NCBI GenBank assembly: GCA_023396225.1
Contig: JAEWWT010000026.1
Coordinates: 1 to 64,000 of the forward strand
DNA length: 64,000 nt
Direction of reading: 5' to 3'
From: Bacillota bacterium
GTDB taxonomy: Bacteria; Bacillota; Clostridia; Oscillospirales; Ruminococcaceae
Part shown: positions 24,997 through 34,595 of the stretch, in pieces
Position numbering within the stretch: the first letter of the stretch is position 1
How the letters are laid out: each line of letters starts with the position of its first letter
Made by a program: the position numbers and the translations under genes
Notes under the pieces: model-generated
Told to the model about the DNA's origin: nothing
The model's database searches: none
Seen by the model: the letters and a program-made list of their open reading frames with translations, nothing else

Positions 24997-26679
24997 TTGA
25001 AGAAACAGGGCTTTTTATATGGATCTGTCATACTGATATTATCAGTTGTTATAGTAAAAGTTATCGGCGCACTGTTTAGAATTCCACTTGCAAATATGCT
25101 CGGAGGAACGGGCATGGGCTATTTCTCATGCGCATACGGAATTTTCATGATTATATATGCCGTATCAGTAACAGGACTTCCAACGGCTGTTGCAAAGCTT
25201 ACTGCCGAAAGTATAGCACTTGAACAGTATAGGGATGTAAGGCAGATAAAGAAAATATCTCTTATGTTATTTACTGCAACAGGACTGGTATCCACTGCTG
25301 TAATTGCGCTTCTTGCATATCCTTTCTGCAAATATGTTGCCGGAAATATAAATGCTGTTCCTGCTGTTATTGCAATTGCACCGTCTGTGCTGTTTGGATG
25401 TATAATGTCGGTTTATAGGGGCTATTATGAGGGTATGCGCAATATGTATCCGACAGCTGTATCCCAGATTATCGAAGGAATGGTTAAGCTGATTTCAGGA
25501 TTGGGACTTGCATATCTTACTTTAAAAACTGCTGTTTCAAACCCTGAATTTCTTAGCAAGCTTGTTAAAATTATGAAGCTGACAGGCTTCAGCGCAGAAA
25601 CAGATTTACTTCCATATGCAGCAGCAGCGGCAGTGCTCGGTATCACAATATCAACTGCTATGGGAACTGTATTTCTTGTTTTAAGGGATAAGATAGCAGG
25701 GGATGGGATTACACGCGAAGTCCTCAGCAAATCTGTACGTTCAAGCAGCAGAAAAACAATAGTAAAGGAACTGCTGAAAATAGTTATACCAGTTGCGGCA
25801 GGTTCGCTGATTACAAATCTTACATCATTGATAGATCTTACTACTATAATGAGATCGCTCAAGCTTGCTATGTTCAAGGCACCTGGCTTTTTTGCAGAAC
25901 TGACAGGCGGAAGTGTTGCAGGTAGTATGATACCTACATTTATATTCGGAAGCTTTACAGGACTTGCAGTTTCTGTTTTTAACCTTGTTCCGTCATTTAC
26001 AAATATGTTCGGAAAGGGTGTACTTCCTACGCTGTCAACAGCTTTTGCAATGAAAAACAGTAAAGATATATGCAGTTCATCCTACAATGTGCTTTTTACA
26101 ACTGCATTTATTTCAATGCCTGCAGGAATAGGAATTTCTGCGCTGTCTGAGCCAATACTTTATCTGTTGTTCCCTAATAAGCTGGCAGAAATAAGAGTTT
26201 GTGCAGAATCTCTTGCTGTTCTTGGAGTTGGCGTAGTATTTCTTTCTTTGTCTATGTCTATCTTTTCTGTACTTCAGGCAGCAGGCAAAGCGCAGATTCC
26301 TGTGATTATAATACTGGCAGGTGTAATTGTAAAATTAATAGGCAATACATTTCTTGTTCCTGTCCCGGAGCTTAATGTTACCGGTGCAGCAATATCAACA
26401 GATATATGCTATATTGTAATATTAATTATTTCTATTTACGAGCTGTACAAGATTACAAAAGTTTGTTTATCAAACATAATAAAAATGCTTTTAAAAATTC
26501 TTATCAGTTCACTTATGTGCGGCTCAGCTGCATACCTTGCATATGGATTTGTCAGTAGGTATATGTCAAATCTCTTTTCTTTGGCTGTTTCAATACTACT
26601 TGGTGCTTTAATATACATAATTACAACACATTTATCGGGAACATTCACAAAAAGTACGTTAAAAATGCTGATTTCTTAA
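24997..26679 (+). CDS. Polysaccharide/lipid flippase of the SpoVB-YabM (MurJ/MOP) family
   Basis: The protein has about 14 membrane helices in 560 residues, with FRIPLANMLGGTGMGYFSCA near the N-terminus, typical of the SpoVB/YabM branch of the MOP exporters. These flip undecaprenyl-linked precursors across the membrane. The start is a TTG preceded by GGGAGG. Downstream come mazG, hup and rqcP. In Bacillus, yabM, yabN (mazG) and yabO (rqcP) are neighbours, which supports orthology with YabM. Confidence 0.85.
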   Translation: MKKQGFLYGSVILILSVVIVKVIGALFRIPLANMLGGTGMGYFSCAYGIFMIIYAVSVTGLPTAVAKLTAESIALEQYRDVRQIKKISLMLFTATGLVSTAVIALLAYPFCKYVAGNINAVPAVIAIAPSVLFGCIMSVYRGYYEGMRNMYPTAVSQIIEGMVKLISGLGLAYLTLKTAVSNPEFLSKLVKIMKLTGFSAETDLLPYAAAAAVLGITISTAMGTVFLVLRDKIAGDGITREVLSKSVRSSSRKTIVKELLKIVIPVAAGSLITNLTSLIDLTTIMRSLKLAMFKAPGFFAELTGGSVAGSMIPTFIFGSFTGLAVSVFNLVPSFTNMFGKGVLPTLSTAFAMKNSKDICSSSYNVLFTTAFISMPAGIGISALSEPILYLLFPNKLAEIRVCAESLAVLGVGVVFLSLSMSIFSVLQAAGKAQIPVIIILAGVIVKLIGNTFLVPVPELNVTGAAISTDICYIVILIISIYELYKITKVCLSNIIKMLLKILISSLMCGSAAYLAYGFVSRYMSNLFSLAVSILLGALIYIITTHLSGTFTKSTLKMLIS

Positions 26680-26871
26680 AAAATTATAAAAAACTATTGA
26701 ATTATTTCTTGATATCGGTTAATATATAAACTGTACCGAAAAATGGGTATTAAGAAAGCGTTGATTAATTCTGTTATCTTACCTTTCAGAAAAGGATTTT
26801 TGGGGTTTGAGGCTTATAGTTTTACCTTTAATCAGTATCTTCTTAATTTATTGTAAATTTCAGAGGTTATT

Positions 26872-27663
26872 ATGGACTTCAACTTTAAAAACGTATATAA
26901 TATAAATGATTTATTGCACATAGTCAGTATATTGAGATCCGAAGAGGGCTGTCCATGGGATAAGGAACAGACTCATAAGTCTGTCAGAAAAGATTTTCTC
27001 GAGGAAGTTTATGAGGTTGCAGAGGCTATCGATAAAGAAGATTCTGAATTGCTTCGTGAAGAACTTGGTGACGTGCTTCTTCAGGTTGTTTTTCATGCTC
27101 AGATTGAAAGGGAAAAAAGTGTTTTTCAATTTGAAGATGTTGTTGATGAAGTTTGCCATAAGCTTATTATAAGGCATCCTCATGTGTTTGGTGATGTCAA
27201 GGTCAAGGATACCGAAGAGGTTCTGAAAAACTGGAATAACATCAAGCAGGATACAAAAGGGCAGGAAACTTACACAGAAACTCTTGAAAGTGTATGTTCA
27301 GCACTCCCGGCTCTTATGAGAGCGCAGAAAACAGGTCAGCGTGCAAAACGTGCAGGCATGGATTTCAAAAATGCTTTTTCTGCATTGGAGCGTCTTGAAG
27401 AAGAAATTGCAGAATTAAAGGAAAGTATGCTTGCTGATAATGCTGATAACATTGAAGAAGAACTCGGTGATGTACTGTTTTCGGCTGTTAATGTGTGCAG
27501 ATTGAATAAAGTAGATGCTGAAGAAGCGCTGACACGTTCAACAGACAAGTTTGTTAATCGTTTTAAAAAGGCAGAAGATCTAATCAGATGTGACGGGCTG
27601 GATATGAAGGCTCTGACCATAAATGAGCTTGATGCTTATTGGCAGAAAGCAAAAAAACAATAA
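26872..27663 (+). CDS. mazG: Nucleoside triphosphate pyrophosphohydrolase MazG
   Basis: The 263-residue protein has two MazG domains. The first carries CPWDKEQTHKS and EVAEAID, then EELGDVLLQVVFHAQI; the second has ERLEEEIAELKES and EEELGDVLFSAVN. The EExxE and ExxD residues bind magnesium. MazG hydrolyses aberrant or excess NTPs to NMP and pyrophosphate. Length and two-domain layout are as usual. It precedes hup by 38 bp, with a small AAATGGC stem between them (27663-27680). Confidence 0.93.
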   Translation: MDFNFKNVYNINDLLHIVSILRSEEGCPWDKEQTHKSVRKDFLEEVYEVAEAIDKEDSELLREELGDVLLQVVFHAQIEREKSVFQFEDVVDEVCHKLIIRHPHVFGDVKVKDTEEVLKNWNNIKQDTKGQETYTETLESVCSALPALMRAQKTGQRAKRAGMDFKNAFSALERLEEEIAELKESMLADNADNIEEELGDVLFSAVNVCRLNKVDAEEALTRSTDKFVNRFKKAEDLIRCDGLDMKALTINELDAYWQKAKKQ

Positions 27664-27701
27664 AATGGCTTTGCCATTTATAATTTTGGAGGTAAAAAAT
27701 C

Positions 27702-27992
27702 ATGACAAAGAACATGACAAAGGCAGATCTTATTAGTTCTATAGCTGAAAAAGGTGAATTTACTAAGAAGGATGCTGAAAAAGCTCTTAATGCAGTATTA
27801 ACATCTATAACTGAAGCTCTCGTTAAGGGTGAAAAGGTTCAGATTGTAGGCTTCGGTACTTTTGAAGTTCGCGACAAGAAGGAAAAGGAAGCTATCAACC
27901 CTAAGACTAAGGAAAAGGTACTTGTTCCTGCAAGAAAGTCCCCTGCATTCAAGGCTGGTAAGGCTCTTAAGGATGCTGTTGATGTCAAGTAA
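27702..27992 (+). CDS. hup: DNA-binding protein HU
   Basis: The 96-residue HU-family protein has the signature GFGTFEVRDKKEKEAINPKT and the arm ending KVLVPARKSPAFKAGKALK. HU is a dimeric histone-like protein that bends DNA. GGAGG lies 9 bases before the ATG. Strong codon bias fits an abundant protein. It is followed by a terminator at 28022. Confidence 0.96.
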   Translation: MTKNMTKADLISSIAEKGEFTKKDAEKALNAVLTSITEALVKGEKVQIVGFGTFEVRDKKEKEAINPKTKEKVLVPARKSPAFKAGKALKDAVDVK

Positions 27993-28021
27993 TTGAATAC
28001 TTAATTGGCATGTTGCATTTC

Positions 28022-28064
28022 GGGCAGGCGAAACAGTATTTTTCTGTTTGGCACTGCCCTTTTG
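28022..28064 (+). terminator. Terminator after hup
   Basis: GGGCAG pairs with CTGCCC, with an inner AAACAG/CTGTTT stem, and is followed by TTTT. Confidence 0.8.
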
Positions 28065-28131
28065 TATTATGAATAGAATTGTATTTACAATATTTACAGG
28101 GGCATAAATCCATAAAGGAAAGGATATTTAT

Positions 28132-28374
28132 ATGAGACTTGATAAATATTTAAAAGTTACAAGACTTATTAAGCGCAGAACTGTTGCAAATGAAGCTTGT
28201 GACGCTGATAAAATTGTAGTAAACGGTAAGGCTGCAAGGGCATCATATGATGTCAAGGTTGGTGATATAATTGAAATCAACATGGGACATAAGCCCCTTA
28301 AAGTAAAGGTTTTGAATGTTACCGAATATGCTACCAAAGAAAATGCTGCTGAAAACTATATAGTGATAGAATAG
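28132..28374 (+). CDS. rqcP: S4 RNA-binding protein RqcP (YabO)
   Basis: The protein is an 80-residue stand-alone S4 domain: MRLDKYLKVTRLIKRRTVAN, then VNGKAARASYDVKVGDIIEI. RqcP binds the 50S subunit and helps RqcH add alanine tails to stalled nascent chains in ribosome quality control. Its position after a yabM-like gene and mazG matches Bacillus. AAAGGA precedes the ATG. It runs 10 bp into the DUF3006-like gene. Confidence 0.88.
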   Translation: MRLDKYLKVTRLIKRRTVANEACDADKIVVNGKAARASYDVKVGDIIEINMGHKPLKVKVLNVTEYATKENAAENYIVIE

Positions 28375-28384
28375 TGAGGTACTT

Positions 28385-28555
28385 ATGGGACCTTATGAAT
28401 ATATTGCAATAAAAATAGACGGTGACTATGCAGTTCTTAAAAGGACTGATATACCGTCAGATGATACTATTCTTGTAGCAATGGCGCTTCTTCCGCAGGG
28501 AGTGGATGAGGGTACAAAGCTTAAATGGGAAAATCTCGAATATACTATAGCTTAA
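28385..28555 (+). CDS. Small DUF3006-like protein (56 aa)
   Basis: This short gene reads MGPYEYIAIKIDGDYAVLKR, then ILVAMALLPQGVDEGTKLKW. The pattern of an IDGDYAV strand followed by LLPxGxxEGxxLxW matches the small DUF3006 family. It starts at an ATG with GTGAGG 8 bases upstream, 10 bp after rqcP, and ends just before a terminator. Function unknown. Confidence 0.65.
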   Translation: MGPYEYIAIKIDGDYAVLKRTDIPSDDTILVAMALLPQGVDEGTKLKWENLEYTIA

Positions 28556-28557
28556 AA

Positions 28558-28590
28558 AATGGCTGCCCTGAATCAGGACAGCCATAATTT
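28558..28590. terminator. Bidirectional terminator
   Basis: GGCTGCCCTGA pairs with TCAGGACAGCC (one mismatch) between converging genes, with A-rich and T-rich flanks. Confidence 0.8.
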
Positions 28591-28598
28591 ATTAAGCA

Positions 28599-29039
28599 CT
28601 AGTCTTCTTTTTTATCTTCTTCAATTTCTGTTACTTCTGTAACTTCTTCGTCTGTTTTTTCTTCTTCAACAGGTGGTTCAGGCTTTTCAAGCTTTGCTCC
28701 GCACTTGCCGCAGAAATTATTGTCAATTGAGTTTTCTGCTCCGCATTCCTGACATGCAACAACACCCCTGATAGAAAGGAGCTGCGCCTTCATTTCAGCG
28801 ATAGTTTCAATTGCAGCCTTGATTTCATTTACAAGCTCAGCAACATTTTCAGCAGGGTTATCCTTGTTATTAGCAAAGTATTCCTTGCCGAGTTCTGCAT
28901 AGCTTTGTAAAAGTGAATGTTCAAGTGTGCTGATTCTGCAGTTTAATTTTGCAATGTCAGTAACAAACTTTGTCCTTTCGCCTACAGCCTGGCTTGCCTC
29001 TGTAATTGTTTTGCCTATTTTGTCAAAGATTTCATTCAT
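28599..29039 (-). CDS. Coiled-coil zinc-ribbon protein
   Basis: The 146-residue protein begins with about 95 residues of helix/coiled coil, then a zinc ribbon CQECGAENSIDNNFCGKCGA, and a very acidic tail. No membrane helix. Such proteins are common in Clostridia near the cell envelope but have no defined role. It is monocistronic. Confidence 0.7.
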   Translation of the reverse strand: MNEIFDKIGKTITEASQAVGERTKFVTDIAKLNCRISTLEHSLLQSYAELGKEYFANNKDNPAENVAELVNEIKAAIETIAEMKAQLLSIRGVVACQECGAENSIDNNFCGKCGAKLEKPEPPVEEEKTDEEVTEVTEIEEDKKED

Positions 29040-29108
29040 GATAATTACCTCCTATAATAAATATTACTGTACCTAATGTCAATATTATATCAAATATAAT
29101 ATTACTTG

Positions 29109-30425
29109 TCAAGAGGTTCTGATAACTTTTATTACATTTTTGTTTAAAGTAGATTGTTTTTTTAAACTGCCTGAAGATATGTGTACAGCATCAACAAAAC
29201 TCTGCTTTATTTCATCAATATTACATTCGGTTGATGTATATAAATATGCTAGTACATCTCCCTTATTAATATATTCACCAACTGTTTTATTAAGACGTAT
29301 TCCTGCTGAAAAGTCAATTTCTGTATCCTTAGTCTTTCTTCCTGCACCAAGTGCTAGAGAAATAAGACCTACTTTCTCACAGCATATCTTATCTATTAAT
29401 CCACTTTCATGTGCATATACTTCAACAGTTTTATCAGCCTGCTTGAACAGACTGTAATCATTTATTACATCAGCATTTCCGCCTTGCAATGCTATCATTT
29501 CAGCAAGCTTATTCAATGCATTACCTGAAGAAACAGCTTCCTCTGCAAGCTTAGTACATTCTTCAGGAGTTCCTTTTCCTCCAAGGTGCAGCATTTCTGT
29601 AGCAAGTGCGATGCATATTTCATGAAGATCAACAGGGGCATTTCCTTTAAGTGCTTCAATTGCCTCAATGACTTCGAGAGAGTTGCCGATGTTTCTTCCA
29701 AGAGGCTTGCTCATATCGGTAAGAATAGCTGAACATTTTCTGCCTGCAAGCTTTGCTGTTCGCACCATAGCGTCAGCAAGTTTTTCAGCATCTTCTGTAT
29801 TCTTCATGAATGCGCCGTCACCGACCTTGACATCAAGGACAATTCCGTCTGCACCCGTAGCAAGCTTTTTGCTCATGATACTTGAACAGATAAGAGGAAT
29901 ACTGTCAACAGTTGCAGTTGCATTTCTCAGCGCATAAAGCTTTTTATCCGCAGGTACAAGAGTGCCTGTCTGACCTGCAACAGCAAGACCTGCTTTTTTG
30001 ATGTTTCCAATAAATGTTTCATAATCAAGACTTGTCACAAATCCAGGAATGGATTCAAGCTTGTCTATAGTGCCTCCTGTGTGACCAAGTCCTCTGCCTG
30101 ACATTTTTGGCACATAAATACCACAAGAGGCAACAATAGGGGCGACGATAAGAGTTGTCTTATCGCCCACCCCTCCAGTGCTGTGTTTATCAATGCAAGG
30201 CTTGTCAAGCCCGAGCGTAAATGTATCTCCTGACCTTGACATAGCCATAGTAAGGTCAACAGTTTCCCTGTCCGAAAGGGAATTGAAGCAAACGCTCATC
30301 AGCCAGGCAGAAGCCTGATAATCAGGAATCTGCCCGCCTACATAACCATTTATAAACCACTCAATTTCGTCGGTGGAAAGCTCTTCATTATGTTTTTTCT
30401 TTGTTATAATATCATACATTGTCAT
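29109..30425 (-). CDS. pdp: Pyrimidine-nucleoside phosphorylase
   Basis: The 438-residue enzyme has the family signature SGRGLGHTGGTIDKLESIPG and the phosphate-binding KHSTGGVGDKTTLIV. It cleaves thymidine, deoxyuridine or uridine with phosphate to the base and (deoxy)ribose-1-phosphate. Thymidine-only (DeoA) and broader-range (Pdp) enzymes cannot be separated by eye. It overlaps the end of spoIID by 4 bp (ATGA), indicating coupling in one transcript with no obvious functional link. Confidence 0.9.
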   Translation of the reverse strand: MTMYDIITKKKHNEELSTDEIEWFINGYVGGQIPDYQASAWLMSVCFNSLSDRETVDLTMAMSRSGDTFTLGLDKPCIDKHSTGGVGDKTTLIVAPIVASCGIYVPKMSGRGLGHTGGTIDKLESIPGFVTSLDYETFIGNIKKAGLAVAGQTGTLVPADKKLYALRNATATVDSIPLICSSIMSKKLATGADGIVLDVKVGDGAFMKNTEDAEKLADAMVRTAKLAGRKCSAILTDMSKPLGRNIGNSLEVIEAIEALKGNAPVDLHEICIALATEMLHLGGKGTPEECTKLAEEAVSSGNALNKLAEMIALQGGNADVINDYSLFKQADKTVEVYAHESGLIDKICCEKVGLISLALGAGRKTKDTEIDFSAGIRLNKTVGEYINKGDVLAYLYTSTECNIDEIKQSFVDAVHISSGSLKKQSTLNKNVIKVIRTS

Positions 30426-31873
30426 TGTACAGTTATCCCCGTATAGTAATATTTGAGTATATCAGTATATGTATACCCTTGACTAGCAAGAATATTCGCT
30501 CCGTTCTGACTCATACCAACGCCGTGACCGTAGCCATATGTAGTGAAAACAAACTGATCGTTGCTATATGAAACATCAAAGCTTGCACTTCTAAGTCTGA
30601 ATCCCATGACATTCTCTCTGAGAGTTCTTCCTGAAACGGTTTTCTGACCGTCAATGCTTACTGTTCCGACATAGGCTGTGTCAACATAAGACATTATTTT
30701 AATCCAGTTTGAAGGATCAGATGAAAGCTGAATTCCGAAATAACTTTCAAGGTAACCTCTAATTTCACTTTCTGAAAATGTTTTTGTAACACCGTAGTTA
30801 GGATCACCTGACATATCAACATTGCATGGAACACTTATCAGATAAGGAATGCTTGAGCCCCATACGTTAGAAGCTGAAGACGAATATCCTGCTGTTGATG
30901 CACTGTAAACAGTTTGTGCAATACTGCCGTTGTAATAACAGCCTACTCCGCTTACAGCAGAAACATTTCTCTTTATTTTCTCGGAAATATTATTGGAAAC
31001 AAGTACAGATGGATTTATTCCAACTGAATTATTGTACTTAACAAATGAATATGCTGCAACGGCTTGAGCCTTCAATGCTTCATCAGAAAAGCTTGTTGAC
31101 ATTTCAGTTGCAACTATCATGCAGACAAGTGTATAAGCATCCATTGTCTGAACAGAACCGTTGATTTTAACAGAAAGACTTTCGTTCCACCCATTTTCTT
31201 GTATTGGGTTTGTAACAGATGTAGTGTTAGTAAAATTATCAGCGGAAATAACAACATCAGGAACGGATGTCACAGGAACAGGTACAGTTGTAACAACAGC
31301 AGTTTCTGTAAATGTCACAGGAACAGATTCAGTAAATGTAACTGGAGCTGTCGTAACTTTTTTTGTGACGGGTTTAGTCTCCTTGACAGTGGTTTCCTTA
31401 ACAGTAGTTTTCTTAACAGTTGTTTCTTTGACGGTGGTTTCTTTGACAGTTGTTTCTTTTTTTATTTCCGAGTAATCATTGTCATTTTTTTTAGCCAATA
31501 ATCCTGCATTTGTAGCTTTTACAGTTTCAAAACCATTATTGTCATCGTATAGTTCTTCGTCATTTTCTATGTCAGCATAAACTTTTTCTTCATCTTGAAA
31601 TTCGCTATGTAAATCTGCGCTTTGCGTAATTTCTTCGGTGATGGGAGGCTCGGTAATTATTATAATTTCAGATTGAGACATATCCTCAGGATCTGATTCT
31701 GTATGTTCATCAATGCTCAGTTCTGATTCAGAAGATTCACTTCCAGAGCTGTATCTTAAATCTTCAGATATTTGAACATTATCAACATTTCTGATAAAAC
31801 AGAATACAAAGACATAAAATGTTCCGACTAGCAGAATTGCTGTTACTGCATTTAATATGGCTTTTGTTTTCAT
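30422..31873 (-). CDS. spoIID: SpoIID/LytB-domain protein
   Basis: It has an N-terminal membrane helix (residues about 9-29), then an acidic region and a KETTV tandem repeat tract near residues 140-165, followed by the SpoIID domain (MDAYTLVCMIVATEMSTSF to the end). The domain contains ALKAQAVAAYSF and the C-terminal GYGHGVGMSQNGAN signature. SpoIID is a lytic transglycosylase that trims peptidoglycan during engulfment, with its catalytic Glu in the VATEM segment. The 483-residue length exceeds the usual 340 because of the spacer. It lies between four sortases and pdp. Confidence 0.85.
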   Translation of the reverse strand: MKTKAILNAVTAILLVGTFYVFVFCFIRNVDNVQISEDLRYSSGSESSESELSIDEHTESDPEDMSQSEIIIITEPPITEEITQSADLHSEFQDEEKVYADIENDEELYDDNNGFETVKATNAGLLAKKNDNDYSEIKKETTVKETTVKETTVKKTTVKETTVKETKPVTKKVTTAPVTFTESVPVTFTETAVVTTVPVPVTSVPDVVISADNFTNTTSVTNPIQENGWNESLSVKINGSVQTMDAYTLVCMIVATEMSTSFSDEALKAQAVAAYSFVKYNNSVGINPSVLVSNNISEKIKRNVSAVSGVGCYYNGSIAQTVYSASTAGYSSSASNVWGSSIPYLISVPCNVDMSGDPNYGVTKTFSESEIRGYLESYFGIQLSSDPSNWIKIMSYVDTAYVGTVSIDGQKTVSGRTLRENVMGFRLRSASFDVSYSNDQFVFTTYGYGHGVGMSQNGANILASQGYTYTDILKYYYTGITVQ

Positions 31874-31910
31874 ATACTTCCCCCTATTCAGAATTACATG
31901 CCAAGGTGTC

Positions 31911-32960
31911 TTATTCTGACTCTGTTTCTACATATGAACCGCCGTTGTATTTGTAATAGATAGCAGGCCATTTTGGATTAGGATTTTTCTGGAATACAGT
32001 CATATCAAAGCTGTCGGCTGTTTCACCGTCACGAAGTCTTCTTGCAATGATAACATGTCTGGAAGGTTCCCATTCGTATGAGCATGTTGAAAGAGTGATG
32101 AACTTATCGCCCTTCTGAATATCAACACCTGTGATAATAGTGCTTCGTTCAGTTATTTCCTTCAGAAAACTATCAAAAGAATGAGCTCCCGATTCTTCAA
32201 AGTTTACAAAGTTCTGATAGTCAAACACATTACCGTTGTCGTGCTCCGGCTCTGTATTTGTAACGAAAGTGGAAACTATAACATATGTACCCTGAAAATA
32301 ATTTGTATCAAAATAAATGAACGGATTTCTCAGCCAGTAGCTTGGATCCCATTTATACTTGTCCATATTACCGAACATTGTTCCGTCTTTCTGATTATGA
32401 CCATAGAAAACAATATTATCTGACATCATATCAGGATATGTACCGATAGTTGCTCTGTAATCTGCAAAAATAGTTCCGCACTGACGCTGGTTGTCATAGA
32501 AGTTATGATCAAGATAATAATCATTGTCTTTTGCTTGAACAACAACTTCGTCAATAATCTCAGGTATTCTGAGGTATCCGACAGTATCTTTGTTAATCTC
32601 AAGGAATTGTTCAGCAGCAGGAAGATTAACAAGAGGCGGTCTTACAATTTCTCCTGCTTCATTTTTTTCAAGAGTATCATTTTTATTCTCAATAGTGTCT
32701 GATTGGGACTGCTGATATATAAGTTTAATGGTATCATTGTTTTTCTTTGCTTCATACATCTCATAAAAATAAGAGCCGAGAATAATGCCGCAGGCAATAA
32801 GAACAACAATGCATGCAAGTACAACTACTTTGCTGATAACTTCTTTTTTACTGTCATCTTTCTGTGGGATAAAACTTTTTACAAAGCCCTTTTTCTCTTT
32901 CTTTTTCGGACTTTCCTTGTATCGATTCGGTTTGTAATTAGCCTCATCTGATATTGCCAT
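31911..32960 (-). CDS. Class B sortase 1 (downstream-most of four)
   Basis: This is a membrane-anchored class B sortase: basic N-terminus, membrane helix (about residues 44-66), then the catalytic domain with His188 (FYGHNQK), Cys293 (TLSTCSYEW) and Arg301 (EPSRH). Sortases cut a sorting motif near the C-terminus of secreted proteins and link it to peptidoglycan or a pilin. I start at ATG 32960 (MAISDEAN) rather than 33005 because AAAGG lies upstream. It is tandem with three paralogues. No LPxTG- or NPxTx-type substrate is encoded here. Confidence 0.88.
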   Translation of the reverse strand: MAISDEANYKPNRYKESPKKKEKKGFVKSFIPQKDDSKKEVISKVVVLACIVVLIACGIILGSYFYEMYEAKKNNDTIKLIYQQSQSDTIENKNDTLEKNEAGEIVRPPLVNLPAAEQFLEINKDTVGYLRIPEIIDEVVVQAKDNDYYLDHNFYDNQRQCGTIFADYRATIGTYPDMMSDNIVFYGHNQKDGTMFGNMDKYKWDPSYWLRNPFIYFDTNYFQGTYVIVSTFVTNTEPEHDNGNVFDYQNFVNFEESGAHSFDSFLKEITERSTIITGVDIQKGDKFITLSTCSYEWEPSRHVIIARRLRDGETADSFDMTVFQKNPNPKWPAIYYKYNGGSYVETESE

Positions 32961-33039
32961 TGATATGCTCATCCTTTCTGTTCTTGCAGTAATAGATCTA
33001 CACATAAATTTGCAGTTTGAAAATTTAAACTATATAATT

Positions 33040-34575
33040 TTATTGAAGTGAATCTGCTGTTGCAGTTTCTGTTTCAGCCGATTCATCCTGAGGTACTTCT
33101 GTAACATCAGAAATGTCACTTTCTATATATTCTGAAAAGAAAGGCGTCTCATAAGTTTCTGAAGTTGTTTTTTTCGTGGATTTTTTAGTTGTTTTACTTG
33201 TCCTATTTGTTTGTGATTCTTCTGTATCTGACGGAACACCTGTTGTAGTTTCTTCCTCATCTGAATATGTTACTGTATCCATGCGGTAATCTGATATTTC
33301 AGGGTCATATACAAGTGCATATCTGTATGATACATCCGGTGATGTTTCATAAGCAGTTGTGGTATATGTTATGCCTGAAGTAATAGCATAGTAATCCAGT
33401 GTCCTTGCATTAGAATTTATAACTGCCGTTGAGAAATCAAAGCTGTCAGCAGTTTCATTTTCCCTAAGCTTACGAGCATAGATAACGAATCTTACATTTG
33501 AATACTCATCACTGCATGTTGAAAGACAAAGCAGCTGATCGCCGTACCTTACATCAACAGGTGTGATAATCTGATTTCTTTCGTAAATTTCACCAAGATA
33601 CCAGTTGAATGTGTCTTCGTCATTAAGCTCTTCTTCATAATCATGGTAATGGAATACTTCACCATGACTGTCTTGTTTTGCAAGTGTATTTGTGACAAAA
33701 TATCCGAAGATAACATACTGCCCTACGTCATATTCAGTGCTGAAGGTAAACATAGGGTTTTCTTTATAGTAGTCAACGTTATGTTTGTATTCTTTAAGAT
33801 TGCCAAACATTGTTCCGTCTTTCTGGTTATGACCATATAAAACGATATTTGGAGACATGTAATCTTCTTCAATAACGCAGCGGTAATCCATGAAGATAGC
33901 ACCGGCTTTGTTATAGCTGTCATAATATGTATGAGTAAGATAATAATCATTGTCGTCACCCTGAACAACAGGCTGATAAATTCCTGCACACTGAATTGAC
34001 AAAAATCCTCTGACGTCATCATTCTGATCTTTATAGTGGTCAATAATCTCCCTGTTTTTTTCAGCAAGCTCCTCATAAGAAGGTGGAACAGTTATGATAT
34101 TTCCGTTTTCGTCAGTCATTGTTGTAACATCTGACGATAAGAACTGTTTAATTTTTTCCTGATCAGCCAATGCAATTCTTGACTGAATAAATGTGCTGAT
34201 AAGAATACAAGTGCCTGCTATCAGAACAATACATCCTGCCAGAAAAACAAGCTTTCTGACTGTTTCAAATGCTCCGTCACCTTTATGCGGAAAAAGTGAG
34301 TAAAGTATTCCTGTGCCTTTTTTGTTTTCATTCTTGTCAATTTGATAGTTTTCTGACTGATGATTATTATAATCATGGGTATGCTCAGTTCCGTCAAGCC
34401 TTGATAATTGAATCTCTTCGGAAAGTTCATCGGGTTCGTAGTTATCTTCTATATTAGAATTGTCATCACTGTGTGTTTTGAAATTATATTCTTCCAGAAT
34501 ACTGTCAACCGTATAGTCATTGTCAGTATCTTTGTAATCATTTTCATCATAATTGCCTTTGTTATTGAGTGACAT
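33040..34575 (-). CDS. Class B sortase 2, long form with acidic N-terminal and Thr-rich C-terminal extensions
   Basis: The 511-residue protein has about 100 acidic residues before the membrane helix (about 107-130). The sortase domain carries His249 (LYGHNQK), Cys354 (LSTCSDEYS) and Arg362. A Ser/Thr/Glu-rich tail of about 140 residues follows, which other class B sortases lack. The extensions may regulate or localise the enzyme. It is the second of four tandem paralogues, 21 bp after the next one. Confidence 0.85.
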   Translation of the reverse strand: MSLNNKGNYDENDYKDTDNDYTVDSILEEYNFKTHSDDNSNIEDNYEPDELSEEIQLSRLDGTEHTHDYNNHQSENYQIDKNENKKGTGILYSLFPHKGDGAFETVRKLVFLAGCIVLIAGTCILISTFIQSRIALADQEKIKQFLSSDVTTMTDENGNIITVPPSYEELAEKNREIIDHYKDQNDDVRGFLSIQCAGIYQPVVQGDDNDYYLTHTYYDSYNKAGAIFMDYRCVIEEDYMSPNIVLYGHNQKDGTMFGNLKEYKHNVDYYKENPMFTFSTEYDVGQYVIFGYFVTNTLAKQDSHGEVFHYHDYEEELNDEDTFNWYLGEIYERNQIITPVDVRYGDQLLCLSTCSDEYSNVRFVIYARKLRENETADSFDFSTAVINSNARTLDYYAITSGITYTTTAYETSPDVSYRYALVYDPEISDYRMDTVTYSDEEETTTGVPSDTEESQTNRTSKTTKKSTKKTTSETYETPFFSEYIESDISDVTEVPQDESAETETATADSLQ

Positions 34576-34595
34576 AAATAAAAAACCTCTATTTA

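Noticed and set aside
31161..31475. Plus-strand ORF rich in Val and Thr
   Set aside because: Antisense of the KETTV repeat tract in the SpoIID gene.
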